The notes under the pieces: generated by a model | What the model saw: the letters and a program-made list of their open reading frames with translations, nothing else | What the model was told of the DNA's origin: nothing | Database searches by the model: none | Assembly: GCF_900104795.1 (NCBI RefSeq) | Contig: NZ_FNTG01000002.1 | Span: 930,001-994,000, forward strand | Direction of reading: 5' to 3' | Source: Burkholderia sp. WP9 | GTDB lineage: Bacteria > Pseudomonadota > Gammaproteobacteria > Burkholderiales > Burkholderiaceae | DNA length: 64,000 nucleotides | Part shown: piece after piece, positions 43,955 to 53,690 of the stretch | Numbering within the stretch: position 1 is the first letter of the stretch | Layout of the letters: each line of letters begins with the position of its first letter | Program-made: the position numbers and the translations under genes

Positions 43955-46128
43955 GTCCGCACCCCGCTGGTTTGCCATAGGGCAAGGCTCTCGTCGCGCA
44001 GCGTCAGTTCGGTGAAATGCAGCAGCGCCCGCATCCGGTAGCGCGCGAGCGTCTGCGCGTCGACTGCGATATTCGGCCCGAGCGGCAGCAGGTCCAGCGC
44101 CCTGCGCGTCGCTGTCAACGCGCGTTCGGCCGCCCGCGGCGTGGCGTCCACGAACACGTCGGCAAGCGCGCCCAGCCACGCGTCCTGCTCCGCGGGCCAG
44201 CCCGCAGGCAGGATCGCGGCGAGCCGTTCGCTATCGAGGCGCACCTGGATCATCGAGCGGCCGATCTCCAGCGCGGCGAACGCCCAGCCGATCAGATGAT
44301 CGCGGTCCACGCGCGCGTCGACCGGCGCGGACGCGATCTGCAGGATGAAGTCCCGCAAGCTCAATTCGAAGCTGTACAGCAGATCGTCGAGGTCGCCGTC
44401 GCGAGCGTCATGCGAGATCAGCCCGCGAATCTGCTTCTTGTATTGCGCGGAAATCCAGTCGCCCGCGCGTGGCGCGAGCACCGAAAACGCGACGGCGGCG
44501 ACGGCGATACCGCACAGCAGCGCGAAGCCGGTATCGAGATAGGCACTCGGGTTATAAACGGTGGGATTCGTGATGCCGACAATGAAACAGAAGTACAGGC
44601 TGAAGCCGAGCCCGAGGATCGCCGTCTTCATGAATGTATTCAGATAGCTGCCCACCATCACGATGATCGCCATCGAAGCAGCGAGCAACTCGAACGTATC
44701 GATATGCGGCAGCACGAGAAAGTTGAACGCGAAGCCGGTGAGCCAGCCGCCCAGGCAGCCGGCGAAGATCTGCCAGCTTGCCACCGCAGGATTGGGCGCG
44801 AGCGCGAACAGCGCACTCGTGATCGCCACCGCGACAATCGCGGTCGCGCCGCCGACCCAGCCGGAGCCGATCCATACCGCGCCGACTATCAGCACCGCCA
44901 CGGCCGAGCGCGCGCCGGCGATCGTCGCGGCTGCACGGTTGGCGGTAGCGCGGGTTCTGCCGATCCGGGTAATGGCCTGCAGCACCGATTGCGACCACGG
45001 CAGGCGGCCCATCGTGCGTGCGTCGACGTAGCTTCGGCACATCAGGCGCAAATCGGCGATCGAGAAGAACAACGCCGCGCCGGTGGTCGCCACGAACTGA
45101 CGTTGATGCGGCGAGAGATCGGCGAGCGAGGCGAGCAAGCGGCCCAGAAACGCCGGCAAGTCACGCTCGAAGGCGTCGAGGCGGCTCGACATGGCCTCGA
45201 CCTGTTCCATCGTGACCAGCTGAGGCGGTGCGTCGTTCGGCACAATGGCGAGCAGGCCGCCGATCAGCTGCTCGACTGCCGCGAGCGCGCGCGGCTCGGC
45301 CTCGGCGGCGACCCGCGCCTTCAACTGATGCAGTGCATGAATCCACGTGACGGTGTCGAGAAAACTCCGGTCGAGATCGAGATAGACATGGTTGCGCAGG
45401 CGAATGGACGGGTCCTCGAACACGGCGCCGCTGCGCAGACTTTCCACGCCGACGCGCTCGCGGATCAGATCGAGAAAAGTGTCGAAGCCCGCAACGCTCG
45501 TCGCGCGGTCGAGTACCGTATGCATCGCGTTGAGCAGGTTCGTGAAGTTCTTGCGGCTCGCCGCGTAGAGCGCCGGCGCGACCGACTGCGGGAACACCAC
45601 CGCGCTCACCACGCTCGCGCACACCACGCCGATCGCGACTTCGCTGACGGTGAACACGACGTTGTCATAGACGCCGTACGGATTCGACCACACTGGTATC
45701 GCCGTGATGGCCGTGCCGTAGCCGGTCAGCACGAACCCATACGACTGGAAATTGCGGTAGTAGGCGGCGCCGAACACGCACACACCGATCCACACGGCCA
45801 GCGCGGTCAGAAACAGCAGCGGCTGTTGCGGGAACAACGCGATCAGCAGCAGACCCGCGAAGCTGCCGCCCACCATGCCCAACCCACGATAGAACCCTCG
45901 CGCGATCACCATGCCGCTTTGCTGATGCATCATCACGATCACGCACGAGACCATCGCCGTGGCCGGCGTGCGCAGTTCGAGGCGCATGCACAGACCCATC
46001 GCGAGCGTCATCGCAACGGCCACCTTCGCGATATGGCGAAAGCGCGGGCCGTCGTCCTTCCAGTATGTGTTCAGCTCGTCGCGCCATCGAGGCAGGGCCG
46101 CGCTGGTGGCATCCGCTTGCTGGGTCAT
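43951..46128 (-). CDS. FUSC/AaeB-like aromatic-acid efflux permease
   Basis: A 725-residue inner-membrane protein with two blocks of about five to six helices (about 35-190 and 395-545), each followed by a cytosolic domain, which is the AaeB/FUSC layout. Motifs include MVSCVIVMMHQQSGMVIARGFYRGLG in the first block and AVLIVGAVWIGSGWVGGATAIV in the second. AaeB-type proteins export hydroxylated aromatic carboxylic acids driven by the proton gradient. It is the first gene of the four-gene operon with outer-membrane factor, DUF1656 and HlyD. No regulator lies next to it. Confidence 0.9.
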   Translation of the reverse strand: MTQQADATSAALPRWRDELNTYWKDDGPRFRHIAKVAVAMTLAMGLCMRLELRTPATAMVSCVIVMMHQQSGMVIARGFYRGLGMVGGSFAGLLLIALFPQQPLLFLTALAVWIGVCVFGAAYYRNFQSYGFVLTGYGTAITAIPVWSNPYGVYDNVVFTVSEVAIGVVCASVVSAVVFPQSVAPALYAASRKNFTNLLNAMHTVLDRATSVAGFDTFLDLIRERVGVESLRSGAVFEDPSIRLRNHVYLDLDRSFLDTVTWIHALHQLKARVAAEAEPRALAAVEQLIGGLLAIVPNDAPPQLVTMEQVEAMSSRLDAFERDLPAFLGRLLASLADLSPHQRQFVATTGAALFFSIADLRLMCRSYVDARTMGRLPWSQSVLQAITRIGRTRATANRAAATIAGARSAVAVLIVGAVWIGSGWVGGATAIVAVAITSALFALAPNPAVASWQIFAGCLGGWLTGFAFNFLVLPHIDTFELLAASMAIIVMVGSYLNTFMKTAILGLGFSLYFCFIVGITNPTVYNPSAYLDTGFALLCGIAVAAVAFSVLAPRAGDWISAQYKKQIRGLISHDARDGDLDDLLYSFELSLRDFILQIASAPVDARVDRDHLIGWAFAALEIGRSMIQVRLDSERLAAILPAGWPAEQDAWLGALADVFVDATPRAAERALTATRRALDLLPLGPNIAVDAQTLARYRMRALLHFTELTLRDESLALWQTSGVRT

Positions 46129-46331
46129 AGGGCTCTCGTGAATCGCTCGACTTGGGTTGTTCGCGCGCTTGTTGGGGCGCTTGCTGGTGCCTTTGCCAGC
46201 GCGTTGTTTTCTCGTCCGCCGGCCGTTAAGCCCAAGCGAATACCGCTATCTGTCTACGTTGCGTAGTTTGCGATGCGCGGGGGCGGCGCATTTGCGGATT
46301 CGCACGTTTTTTACACATGCGCTGTGCGGCA

Positions 46332-46359
46332 TGCGTTTGGGTTGATGCGTTTGGGTTGA
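46332..46359. repeat. Exact 14-base tandem duplication
   Basis: TGCGTTTGGGTTGA occurs twice without a gap, about 200 bases upstream of the FUSC gene. It probably arose by slippage; a regulatory role is not shown. Confidence 0.7.
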
Positions 46360-46438
46360 ATGCATCGGCGGGCATGCAGTCTCGACCCATGAGTTGCGCT
46401 AATCCGTGCGCGGCAGAAATCCCCTCGGCGCATAAGGA

Positions 46439-46472
46439 CGTTGCCCAACGGGCGCCCGGAACCCCGGGCGCC
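46439..46472 (-). terminator. Twin hairpins after the poxB-like gene
   Basis: GGCGCCCGG (46451-46459) pairs perfectly with CCGGGCGCC (46464-46472) around AACC, and CGTTG-CC-CAACG (46439-46450) follows on the minus strand. The structure begins 28 bases after the stop. There is no T-run. Confidence 0.5.
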
Positions 46473-46500
46473 TCGCCTCACCGCGACCTGCTTTGCGCGG

Positions 46501-48222
46501 CTAGCGCAAGTTGGTGCGCGCCAGTTCGACGATCTCGTCGCCGCGACCGTTGAGGATCGCGCGCATCATGTAGAGGCTGAAGCCCTTGGCCTGTGCGAGC
46601 TCGATCGTCGGCGGCATGGCCAGCTCATGTTTCGACGTGACCACGTCCACCAGCGCCGGGCCGGGATGGTCGAATGCCTGCTTCAGCGCGCCCGCCACGT
46701 CTTCCGACTCTTCGACGCGAATGCTGAAAATGCCCGCCCCTTTCGCGATCGCCGCGAAATCGGTTTTGGCGAGATCGACGTTGGTGTCGAGATAGCCGCC
46801 CGCCTTCAACTCCATCGAGACGAAGCCAAGCAGGCTGTTGTTGAACACCACCACCTTGATCGGCAAGTCGAGCTGCCGCGCGGTGAGCAGATCGCCGAGC
46901 AGCATCGACAGCCCGCCGTCACCCGACAGCGACACGACCTGGCGCCCCGGATGCGCGCCCTGTGCGCCGAGCGCCTGGGGCATCGCATTGGCCATCGAGC
47001 CGTGGTTGAACGAGCCGTGCAGCTGGCGCTTGCCGTTCATGGTCAGATAGCGCGCGGCCCAGACGGTCGGCGTGCCGACATCGGCGGTGAAGATCGCGTC
47101 GTCGCTTGCGGCCTCGTCGATCATCTTCGCCAGATATTGCGGATGGATCGGGCGGCCCGGGCCGGCCGGCGTCGCGAGATCGTCCAGCCCCTTGCGTGCG
47201 GACACGTAGTGCTTGCGGGCGTTGTCGATGAACCCGCGGTCCGTCTTGCGCTGCAGCTTCGGCAAGGTCGCGGCGACAGTTTCCTTGACCGTGCCGACGA
47301 GGCCCAGCGCAAGCGGCGCGCGATGCCCGAGCTGGGAGCCTTTCCAGTCGATCTGGATGATCTTCGCGTCGGCCGGATAGAACGGCCGATAGGGGAAATC
47401 GCAGCCTAGCAAGAGCAGCGTGTCGCACGACATCATGGCGTGATAGCCCGAGCTGAAGCCGATCAGCCCGGTCATGCCGACGTCGTACGGATTGTCGTAC
47501 TCGATGTACTGCTTGCCGCGCAACGCATGCACCACCGGCGCGCCGAGCGTGTCGGCGAGCGCGACCACTTCGTCGTGCGCGCCTTGCGTGCCGCTGCCGC
47601 ACATGATCGTGACCGCGTCGGACGCGTTCAGCATCGCCGCGAGCCGATCGAGATCCGCCTCGGCGGGGATGATGCGCGGCGGCGCGCTTTCGGTCCACGA
47701 CGGCGCTTCAGCCGGTCCCTCGCTCAAGGCCACGTCGCCCGGCAGCACGATCACGGCGACGCCGCGCTGTTCCACCGCGGTGCGCATCGCGCGCGCCAGC
47801 ACGCGCGGAAACTGCGCTGCGGAGGACACCAGTTCGACGTAGTGGCTGCACTCCTTGAAAAGCTCCTGCGGATGCGTTTCCTGAAAGTACCCAAGGCCGA
47901 TTTCCGTCGACGGGATATGCGCCGCGATCGCGAGCACCGGCTGTTGATTGCGATGGCAATCGAACAGACCGTTGATCAGATGCAGGTTGCCCGGGCCGCA
48001 ACTGCCGGCGCACACCGCGAGACGCCCGCTCGAAGCCGCGTCGGCGCCGGCCGCGAAGGCGGCCGCTTCTTCGTGACGGGTATGCATCCAGCGGATCGAG
48101 CCGACCTCGTCGAGGCTGAAGGCGAGACCGTTCAGACTGTCGCCCGTCACGCCCCAGATCCGTTCGACGCCCGCTGCCGCGAGCGTGCCGGCGAGATAGG
48201 CGGCAATGGTTTTGTTGGCCAT
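46501..48222 (-). CDS. poxB: Thiamine-diphosphate pyruvate dehydrogenase (quinone) / pyruvate oxidase
   Basis: A 573-residue enzyme of the PoxB family, which oxidises pyruvate to acetate and CO2 and feeds electrons to ubiquinone. The N-terminal domain has Glu51 in RHEEAAAF for thiamine activation. The central domain carries the FAD-type fold, and the C-terminal domain has the cofactor motif [15 protein letters not shown] ending in [12 protein letters not shown]. Length is typical of PoxB. It is divergent from a LysR regulator with a 333-base gap. Acetolactate synthase-like or sulfoacetaldehyde-type relatives are the main alternatives, but overall motif spacing favours PoxB. Confidence 0.82.
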   Translation of the reverse strand: MANKTIAAYLAGTLAAAGVERIWGVTGDSLNGLAFSLDEVGSIRWMHTRHEEAAAFAAGADAASSGRLAVCAGSCGPGNLHLINGLFDCHRNQQPVLAIAAHIPSTEIGLGYFQETHPQELFKECSHYVELVSSAAQFPRVLARAMRTAVEQRGVAVIVLPGDVALSEGPAEAPSWTESAPPRIIPAEADLDRLAAMLNASDAVTIMCGSGTQGAHDEVVALADTLGAPVVHALRGKQYIEYDNPYDVGMTGLIGFSSGYHAMMSCDTLLLLGCDFPYRPFYPADAKIIQIDWKGSQLGHRAPLALGLVGTVKETVAATLPKLQRKTDRGFIDNARKHYVSARKGLDDLATPAGPGRPIHPQYLAKMIDEAASDDAIFTADVGTPTVWAARYLTMNGKRQLHGSFNHGSMANAMPQALGAQGAHPGRQVVSLSGDGGLSMLLGDLLTARQLDLPIKVVVFNNSLLGFVSMELKAGGYLDTNVDLAKTDFAAIAKGAGIFSIRVEESEDVAGALKQAFDHPGPALVDVVTSKHELAMPPTIELAQAKGFSLYMMRAILNGRGDEIVELARTNLR

Positions 48223-48555
48223 GCTTGACTCCTTTTCACGGTAATTGGAAATCGACCGGGCGCTGAAAACGTCGCGACCGCGGCCGGCAGATCAAAAGAA
48301 AGCGCCGAAAAAATCGTCGCCGGAGGACGGCGCGGCTCTGCTGTGCCGATCCCCCTAAACTAGGCGAGTGTCGGCAAAATGTCCTGAAATAGCTCTGAAA
48401 ACACCTGAATCACGCGGATACCAGGCAGCCGGCGCACGCTCGCAGAAGCTGACTGAAAAAGGTGGTGGAGACCGGCGCCGCCGACCGTCGCGCAATGCGC
48501 TCGCGAAGCCGGGATTCCAGTATGCTGACGTACCCCTCACTGCCGGCTGTACGAC
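48223..48555. other. Divergent region, poxB-like / LysR
   Basis: Both promoters must lie in these 333 bases. I see no FNR-type box, no long palindrome and no convincing LysR T-N11-A site. The poxB-like start has GGAG near it (CTCC on the plus strand at 48230-48233). Confidence 0.35.
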
Positions 48556-49476
48556 ATGAATCTCTCGTTCGAAGTTCTGCAGGTGCTCGACGCCATCGAT
48601 CGGACCGGCACCTTCGCCAGTGCGGCGGAACAGCTTCACAAGGTGCCGTCTTCGCTGTCGTACCTGGTCCAGAAGCTGGAGCTCGATCTCGGCGTCAAAC
48701 TGTTCGACCGCAGCGGCCGTCGCGCGATCCTCACGCATGCGGGGCGGGTGGTCGTGGAGGAAGGGCGGCGTCTTCTGGAGGCGGCGGAAGATCTCGAATG
48801 CAAGGCAAAACGTATCCAGCACGGCTGGGAGTCGGAGCTGCGCATCGCCGTCGACGAGATCATTCCGTTCGACCTGCTATGGGACCATGTGGACGCGTTC
48901 TACAAGCTGCAGATGGATACGCGGCTGAATCTGTCGAAAGAAGTGCTGGGCGGCTCGTGGGATGCGCTGTTGACGCGCCGCGCCGACCTGGTCGTCGGCG
49001 CGGCCGGCGAGCCGCCGCAAATTCCCAACCTGGTCGCCAAACCGATCGGCTCGCTGCGTCATCTGTTCGTGGTGGCGCCGCAGCATCCGCTCGCCGCGGT
49101 GCCGGGGCCGCTGACGCTGGCGACGGTCGCCCGGCATCGCGCCGTGGCGATCGGCGATACGTCGCGCAAGCTCGCGCCGCGCACCATCGCGCTCGCCGCG
49201 AATCAGGAAGTCATGACAGTGCCGACGCTCGAGGCCAAACTCGCCGCGCAAATCAAAGGGCTCGCGGTCGGCACGATTCCGGAGTGTCTGGCCGCCGAGC
49301 CGTTGAGCCGGGGCGAACTGGTGCAGAAGGAAGTGCTGGGCATGCGCGATGTCACGCATTTCTTTCTCGCGTGGCGCAGCGACGAAGCCGGCAAGGCGCT
49401 GCGTTGGTGGGTCGACCAGTTGGACCAGCCGGATCTGATCGACGAGGTGGCGCAACAGAGGATGTTGCACGGCTGA
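48556..49476 (+). CDS. LysR-family transcriptional regulator (YhaJ-like)
   Basis: A 306-residue LysR protein. The N-terminal helix-turn-helix (about 2-62) reads LQVLDAIDRTGTFASAAEQLHKVPSSLSYLVQKLE, closely like the E. coli YhaJ subgroup. The substrate-binding domain (about 90-300) has ELRIAVDEIIPFDLLWDHVD and a glycine-rich GLAVGTIPECLA. It is divergent from the poxB-like gene and is the obvious candidate to control it. The stop lies eight bases from the convergent stop of the STAND regulator. Confidence 0.9.
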   Translation: MNLSFEVLQVLDAIDRTGTFASAAEQLHKVPSSLSYLVQKLELDLGVKLFDRSGRRAILTHAGRVVVEEGRRLLEAAEDLECKAKRIQHGWESELRIAVDEIIPFDLLWDHVDAFYKLQMDTRLNLSKEVLGGSWDALLTRRADLVVGAAGEPPQIPNLVAKPIGSLRHLFVVAPQHPLAAVPGPLTLATVARHRAVAIGDTSRKLAPRTIALAANQEVMTVPTLEAKLAAQIKGLAVGTIPECLAAEPLSRGELVQKEVLGMRDVTHFFLAWRSDEAGKALRWWVDQLDQPDLIDEVAQQRMLHG

Positions 49477-49483
49477 GGACGGT

Positions 49484-52474
49484 TCAGTTGCGCGCCTTGA
49501 TGCGGCGTGGCGGCGCGACGTCGAGCGCGTCCGCGGTGCGATCGGAGGCCGGCGGGCACACCGTCGACGCGGCAGCGCCCGCCGCGCTGTCCGATGCCGT
49601 GATCCGCAGCAGATGCGCGGCGGCCTGGTAATCGTCCCAGTCGAGGCCTTCGGTAACGCTCGCGCAGGCGGATTGCAACAGGTGCGCGGCGTCCGCGCTT
49701 CGGCCTTGCAGGTGCCAGAGTCCGCCAAGCGTGGTCGCGGCGCGCAACTGCAACGAGCGGCAGCCTTGCACCAGCGAGAGTTCCAGCGCCGCCAGCAGAC
49801 AGGCCTCCGCATCCCGTATCGCCGAGCCGGATTGCGGCAGGTCGGCCTGCCCCATGAACAGCAGTTCGCCATGGATACGCCGGAGTTCCGCGGCATACCA
49901 GTGGTCGCCGGTTTCGTCGCAGCGCGCCAGCGCGTCGACCACGGTGGCGATGCCCTCTTCCCGCCGCCCCGCGCGTCCGAGTGCGAGGCTGTATTGCCCG
50001 ATCAGCATCGCGCGAGGCGCGCCGAAGTCGAGCGACTCCAGATCGTCCAGCGCCGCGCGAAACGCTTGCAGGTCGTGCGCACCATCGTCGCGCATTGACC
50101 GCAGATATTCGTCGAAGCAGCGGCAGCAGGCCTGCGCGACGCTCAGACCCGCGCGCCCGGACGCTTCCTTTAGCAACGCGATCGCTTGCGCCGCGCGTTC
50201 CCGTTTGCCGGACAGCAGCATCAGCGGCACCAGCGCTTCCACCAGCACATAGCAGGTGACAATCGCCTGTTGCTGATCGCATGCAGCGATGACGCTGTCT
50301 TCCGCGAGCTTTAGCGCCTGATCGCGCAAGCCCTGCAGCCACAACACCCGCGCGAGGGTCGCGCGGCCTACGATGCGCTGATCCACGGACTGCCCGAGCG
50401 GCAGGCCATGTTGCAGGTTCTCGCTGTGTTCCAGCAGTTGTTCGAGCGATGCGCGCGCCTGCTGTTGATCGCCGCAGTAATGGGCCGCGATTCCGAGCAA
50501 CCGGTAGCCCAGAATCGTTCCGCTCGTGTCACCCACCTCGGCGGCGAGCAAGGCAAAGCGGCGTGCGAACGCTTGCGCATTGCGCGCCGCGCCGGACGAT
50601 TGGTTCGCATTCCACATGCCCCACAAAGCACGCGCCTCGAACACAGGGTCGCCCAGCGCGATCGCCGACGCCAGAATCTCCGACCAGATGCCGAAGGTTT
50701 CCCGGCTCGGTCCGTTGAGGTAGACGAGCGCCGCGGCAAGCCCCGCGTGAAGCTGCATGCGCACGCGCAGGTGACGTGTCGAACCCGAACCCTGATGCGC
50801 CGAGTCCACCGCGTCGAGGGCCCGTTTCGCCCACACGCGGCATTCGTCGACGAGTGACAGCTCGTAGAGCAGAAAGACGAACTTCACGGCCAGCGTCTCG
50901 CCGAGCACGTCGTCACCCTTCGGCGATAGGGCCCAGGCCAGCGCCGCGCGCAGGTCGTCGAGCAATGCGCGCATGCGCTGGTGCCAGCCCTCGCCGAGCG
51001 TGAGCGCAGGGTCGGCGCGACGCGGCGCCTCGCGCTCCAGCAAGCTCAGAAAGTAGCGCGCATGCTGCAGCGTGACGTAGCTCAGTTCGCCGTTGTCCTC
51101 GAGCTTCTGCGTGGCGTAGGCGCGCGTGGTCTCCAGCAGGCGATACGTCGCTCTGTCACGCTCCATGCGCGTCACCACCAGCGATTTTTCGACCAGTCCC
51201 GACACCGCCGTGACCACGTCGATCTCATGCAACGCGCCATCGCCGGCGACGGCGATCGCCGCCTCCATCGTGAAGCCGCCCGCGAACACGCCGAGCCTGC
51301 GCAGCGTGGTGCGCTCCGCGTCCTCGAGCAGCGCATGGCTCCAGTCGAGCGTCGCCCTCAAGGTCTGATGCCGCGGCAACGCCGTGCGGTTGCCGCCCGT
51401 CAGCATGTTGAAGCGGTCGTCCAGATGGCCGGCAAGCGTTTCAATGCCGAGGATCGCCGCGCGCGCCGCCGCCAGTTCGATGGCAAGCGGTATGCCGTCG
51501 AGCCGGCGGCATACCATGCCGGTCAAGTGAATGCTTTTTTCATCGGAGGAAAAACGCGCGTCGATCGCGCGAGCGCGCGACAGGAACAACTCGACGGCGC
51601 TGCATTGCAGGACATCCTGGCTTTGATCGTCCTGAGCGGGCACCTGGAGCGAAGCGACCCAATACAGATGCTCGTTCACGATGCGCAGCGGCTCGCGGCT
51701 GGTCGCCAGCACGCAGATCGCCGGACCCACGCCGAGCAGCGTCTCGGCGAGTTCGGCGGCGGGGCCGAGCACGTGCTCGCAGTTGTCGAGCACGAACAGC
51801 ACGCGCCGCTCGCCGAGTTCTTTGCCCACGCGCGCGAGCGTGAGCGGACCGATGGCCGGATTCACGCCGACGCTGGCCGCGAACGCCGCGAGGACACTGT
51901 TTGCGTCGGAAGTGGACGCGAGTTGCACCAGATAGACACCGTCCGGAAAACGTGGCAGCAAGCCGCGCGCGACTTCGACCGCGAGGCGCGTCTTGCCGAT
52001 GCCGCCTGAACCGACTAGCGTCACTTGCCGGGCTGCGGCGAGCGTCTGCGAGATGTCGTCCAGCGCCTTGTCGCGTCCGATCAGCGCGGAGAAATGAACC
52101 GGCAGATTGTGCTGGACGTTGCGGCCTTGAGCGCGCTCCTCGGCGTGGTCGCCGGCATCCGGCGTGACGGCCGCGCTCGCCGCCGATCCGTTATGCACCA
52201 GCCTGTAGCCGCGCCCCGATACGGTCTGTATCAGCCCGCGGCTGTCGCCGAGCAGCTTGCGCAGCGTGGACATATGCACTTGCAGATTGTTCTCTTCGAC
52301 GACCGCATTCGGCCAGACCTGCTTGAGCATTTCGTTCTTCGACACGAGCCCGCCGTTCGCGGCGATCAGCACAGCCAGCATGTCGAACGCACGGCTGCCG
52401 ATCCGCACAGGTGTGCCGTGAAGAAATACTTCGCGACGGTCGATGTCCACCTGAAGCGGGCCAATGCAAATCAT
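49484..52474 (-). CDS. Winged-helix/STAND ATPase regulator with C-terminal helical repeats, long form
   Basis: A 996-residue transcription regulator. The OmpR-type winged helix (about 3-95, IGSRAFDMLAVLIAANGG and VHMSTLRKLLGDS) is followed by an NB-ARC-like ATPase with Walker A GSGGIGKT (155-162) and Walker B RVLFVLDNCEHV (Asp230), and then by some 500 residues of TPR-like helical repeats (about 470-970). This is the full-length form of a family of which two shorter copies and one partial copy occur in this window. Repeats normally receive the signal and the ATPase controls activity. The start ATG follows an AT-richer stretch; its ribosome-binding site is weak. The inducer is unknown. Confidence 0.87.
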   Translation of the reverse strand: MICIGPLQVDIDRREVFLHGTPVRIGSRAFDMLAVLIAANGGLVSKNEMLKQVWPNAVVEENNLQVHMSTLRKLLGDSRGLIQTVSGRGYRLVHNGSAASAAVTPDAGDHAEERAQGRNVQHNLPVHFSALIGRDKALDDISQTLAAARQVTLVGSGGIGKTRLAVEVARGLLPRFPDGVYLVQLASTSDANSVLAAFAASVGVNPAIGPLTLARVGKELGERRVLFVLDNCEHVLGPAAELAETLLGVGPAICVLATSREPLRIVNEHLYWVASLQVPAQDDQSQDVLQCSAVELFLSRARAIDARFSSDEKSIHLTGMVCRRLDGIPLAIELAAARAAILGIETLAGHLDDRFNMLTGGNRTALPRHQTLRATLDWSHALLEDAERTTLRRLGVFAGGFTMEAAIAVAGDGALHEIDVVTAVSGLVEKSLVVTRMERDRATYRLLETTRAYATQKLEDNGELSYVTLQHARYFLSLLEREAPRRADPALTLGEGWHQRMRALLDDLRAALAWALSPKGDDVLGETLAVKFVFLLYELSLVDECRVWAKRALDAVDSAHQGSGSTRHLRVRMQLHAGLAAALVYLNGPSRETFGIWSEILASAIALGDPVFEARALWGMWNANQSSGAARNAQAFARRFALLAAEVGDTSGTILGYRLLGIAAHYCGDQQQARASLEQLLEHSENLQHGLPLGQSVDQRIVGRATLARVLWLQGLRDQALKLAEDSVIAACDQQQAIVTCYVLVEALVPLMLLSGKRERAAQAIALLKEASGRAGLSVAQACCRCFDEYLRSMRDDGAHDLQAFRAALDDLESLDFGAPRAMLIGQYSLALGRAGRREEGIATVVDALARCDETGDHWYAAELRRIHGELLFMGQADLPQSGSAIRDAEACLLAALELSLVQGCRSLQLRAATTLGGLWHLQGRSADAAHLLQSACASVTEGLDWDDYQAAAHLLRITASDSAAGAAASTVCPPASDRTADALDVAPPRRIKARN

Positions 52475-52700
52475 GCGGAGTATCCAGGACGCGACGATTA
52501 GAGAGAGAACAGGAGAAGAAAGGAAGTGCGGAATCGCTGCCGGGCGTCGCGTCCCAGAAGTCTAGAGCAACAGGACATCTGCGTGCGCGAAAAAAACTGA
52601 CCCTATTGTTCGAATTTTTTGCACTAAACACTCACTGACTGAACGCCATCAAGCGTTCGCCGGCGCATCGCGCCACGCCGTCCGGCTGCGCACCCTCGCC

Positions 52701-52716
52701 TAGCCAGACCAGGCTA
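52701..52716. promoter_or_regulatory. Short inverted repeat upstream of the TetR gene
   Basis: TAGCC-AGACCA-GGCTA lies nine bases before the first possible TetR start codon. It could be a promoter-overlapping operator, but the arms are only five bases. Confidence 0.25.
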
Positions 52717-52724
52717 ATCTTTGT

Positions 52725-53480
52725 ATGATGCGTCCCAACATACTGGGTACCGAACTAGCCATGCCGAGAAAAGTACCGTCGGTCGATACAGCGTCGAAGC
52801 CCGAGGTGCATGACAGTGAGAAGACCGTCACGCGCCGGCTCGCTCCTGAAGTGCGGGAGCGCCAGATCGTGCTGAAAGCGGTCGATCATTTCGCCACGCA
52901 TGGCTTCTCCGGCAGCACCCGCGAACTCGCGCGTCAACTGGGCGTGACCCAGCCGCTGCTGTACCGCTACTTTCCCAGCAAGGAAGCATTGATCGACCGC
53001 GTGTACGAGGAGGTCTATCAATGGGACACGAGCTGGGAGAAGCTGATCAAGGACCGCTCCGTTCCCATCCAGGAGCGCATGGTCCGGTTCTACTCGTCAT
53101 ATTCCGAGGTGATCTTGCGGCGCGAGTGGATCCGCATTTTCATCTTCGCCGGTCTGACGCGTGAAGGCATCAACTCCAAATATCTGGCGCGGCTGCGCGA
53201 ACGCGTGTTTCTGCCGGTCATGGCGGAAATACGCTCGGCCTACGATCTGCCCGCGCCCACCGGCGCGAAACAACGCGAGATCGATCTCGAACTGATCTGG
53301 AGTCTGCACGCGAGCATCTTCTATCTCGGCGTGCGCAAATGGATCTACGGCCTGCCGGTCACGGACGATATCGAAGACCACATAGCCCGCCAGGTCGACG
53401 CGTTCCTCAACGGCGTACCCGCCGCGCTCGAACATGCGACGAAAGAATCCACTCGCGCGAAAAGCGGCGCCAAGGCCTGA
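52725..53480 (+). CDS. TetR-family transcriptional regulator
   Basis: A 251-residue regulator (or 239 if it starts at the ATG at 52761). After an unstructured tail, the helix-turn-helix is at about 43-90, with ILKAVDHFATHGFSGSTRELARQLGVTQPLLYRYFPSKEALI shown here in two parts: KAVDHFATHGFSGSTRELA and VTQPLLYRYFPSKEA. The C-terminal ligand domain is mostly helical, with WIRIFIFAGLTREGINSKYL. It ends in a Lys/Ala-rich tail. The gene precedes the VOC-monooxygenase operon on the same strand, with a terminator between them, and a long palindrome lies at the operon promoter. Repression of that operon is the natural guess. Confidence 0.88.
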   Translation: MMRPNILGTELAMPRKVPSVDTASKPEVHDSEKTVTRRLAPEVRERQIVLKAVDHFATHGFSGSTRELARQLGVTQPLLYRYFPSKEALIDRVYEEVYQWDTSWEKLIKDRSVPIQERMVRFYSSYSEVILRREWIRIFIFAGLTREGINSKYLARLRERVFLPVMAEIRSAYDLPAPTGAKQREIDLELIWSLHASIFYLGVRKWIYGLPVTDDIEDHIARQVDAFLNGVPAALEHATKESTRAKSGAKA

Positions 53481-53520
53481 CGCCGCTTCGCTGCAAGGCT
53501 TGCAATAAGCGTTGCAAAAA

Positions 53521-53550
53521 GGCCGGCCAGCGAGCCGGCCGCGCTTTTCA
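53521..53550 (+). terminator. Terminator after the TetR gene
   Basis: GGCCGGC (53521-53527) pairs with GCCGGCC (53534-53540) around CAGCGA and is followed by GCGCTTTT. It begins 40 bases after the TetR stop and separates the regulator from the operon downstream. Confidence 0.7.
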
Positions 53551-53639
53551 TCTCCCATCGCATCACTCCCACGCCTCACATTTTCCAGGGTAAACACCGG
53601 CAATACGCCGCTTTCTCCTGGCTGCGCATTCACCTACAA

Positions 53640-53670
53640 TTTATCCATCGATCACTAATCGATCGATAAA
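53640..53670. promoter_or_regulatory. Long palindrome, candidate TetR operator
   Basis: TTTATCCATCGAT (53640-53652) and ATCGATCGATAAA (53658-53670) are 13-base arms with one mismatch around a five-base spacer; the flanking A/T pair extends it to 14. It ends 20 bases before the first codon of the VOC gene, where bound protein would block transcription or initiation. Confidence 0.65.
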
Positions 53671-53690
53671 TAGCACAGCAGGAGTCGACC

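Larger units (their letters stand above)
46129..46500. other. Intergenic region upstream of the FUSC operon
   Basis: The FUSC promoter should lie here. A 14-base unit TGCGTTTGGGTTGA is repeated exactly in tandem at 46332-46345 and 46346-46359. Two adjacent hairpins at 46439-46472 follow the poxB-like stop. Short open frames lack initiation signals and are not called. Confidence 0.4.

Noticed and set aside
44017..46266. 749-codon open frame on the plus strand
   Set aside because: Antisense to the FUSC permease; composition is extremely rich in Arg, His, Asp and Gln, with no recognisable motif.
46157..46553. Short frames in the gap before the FUSC gene
   Set aside because: They lack initiation signals, run through tandem repeats and hairpins, and show no protein-like pattern.
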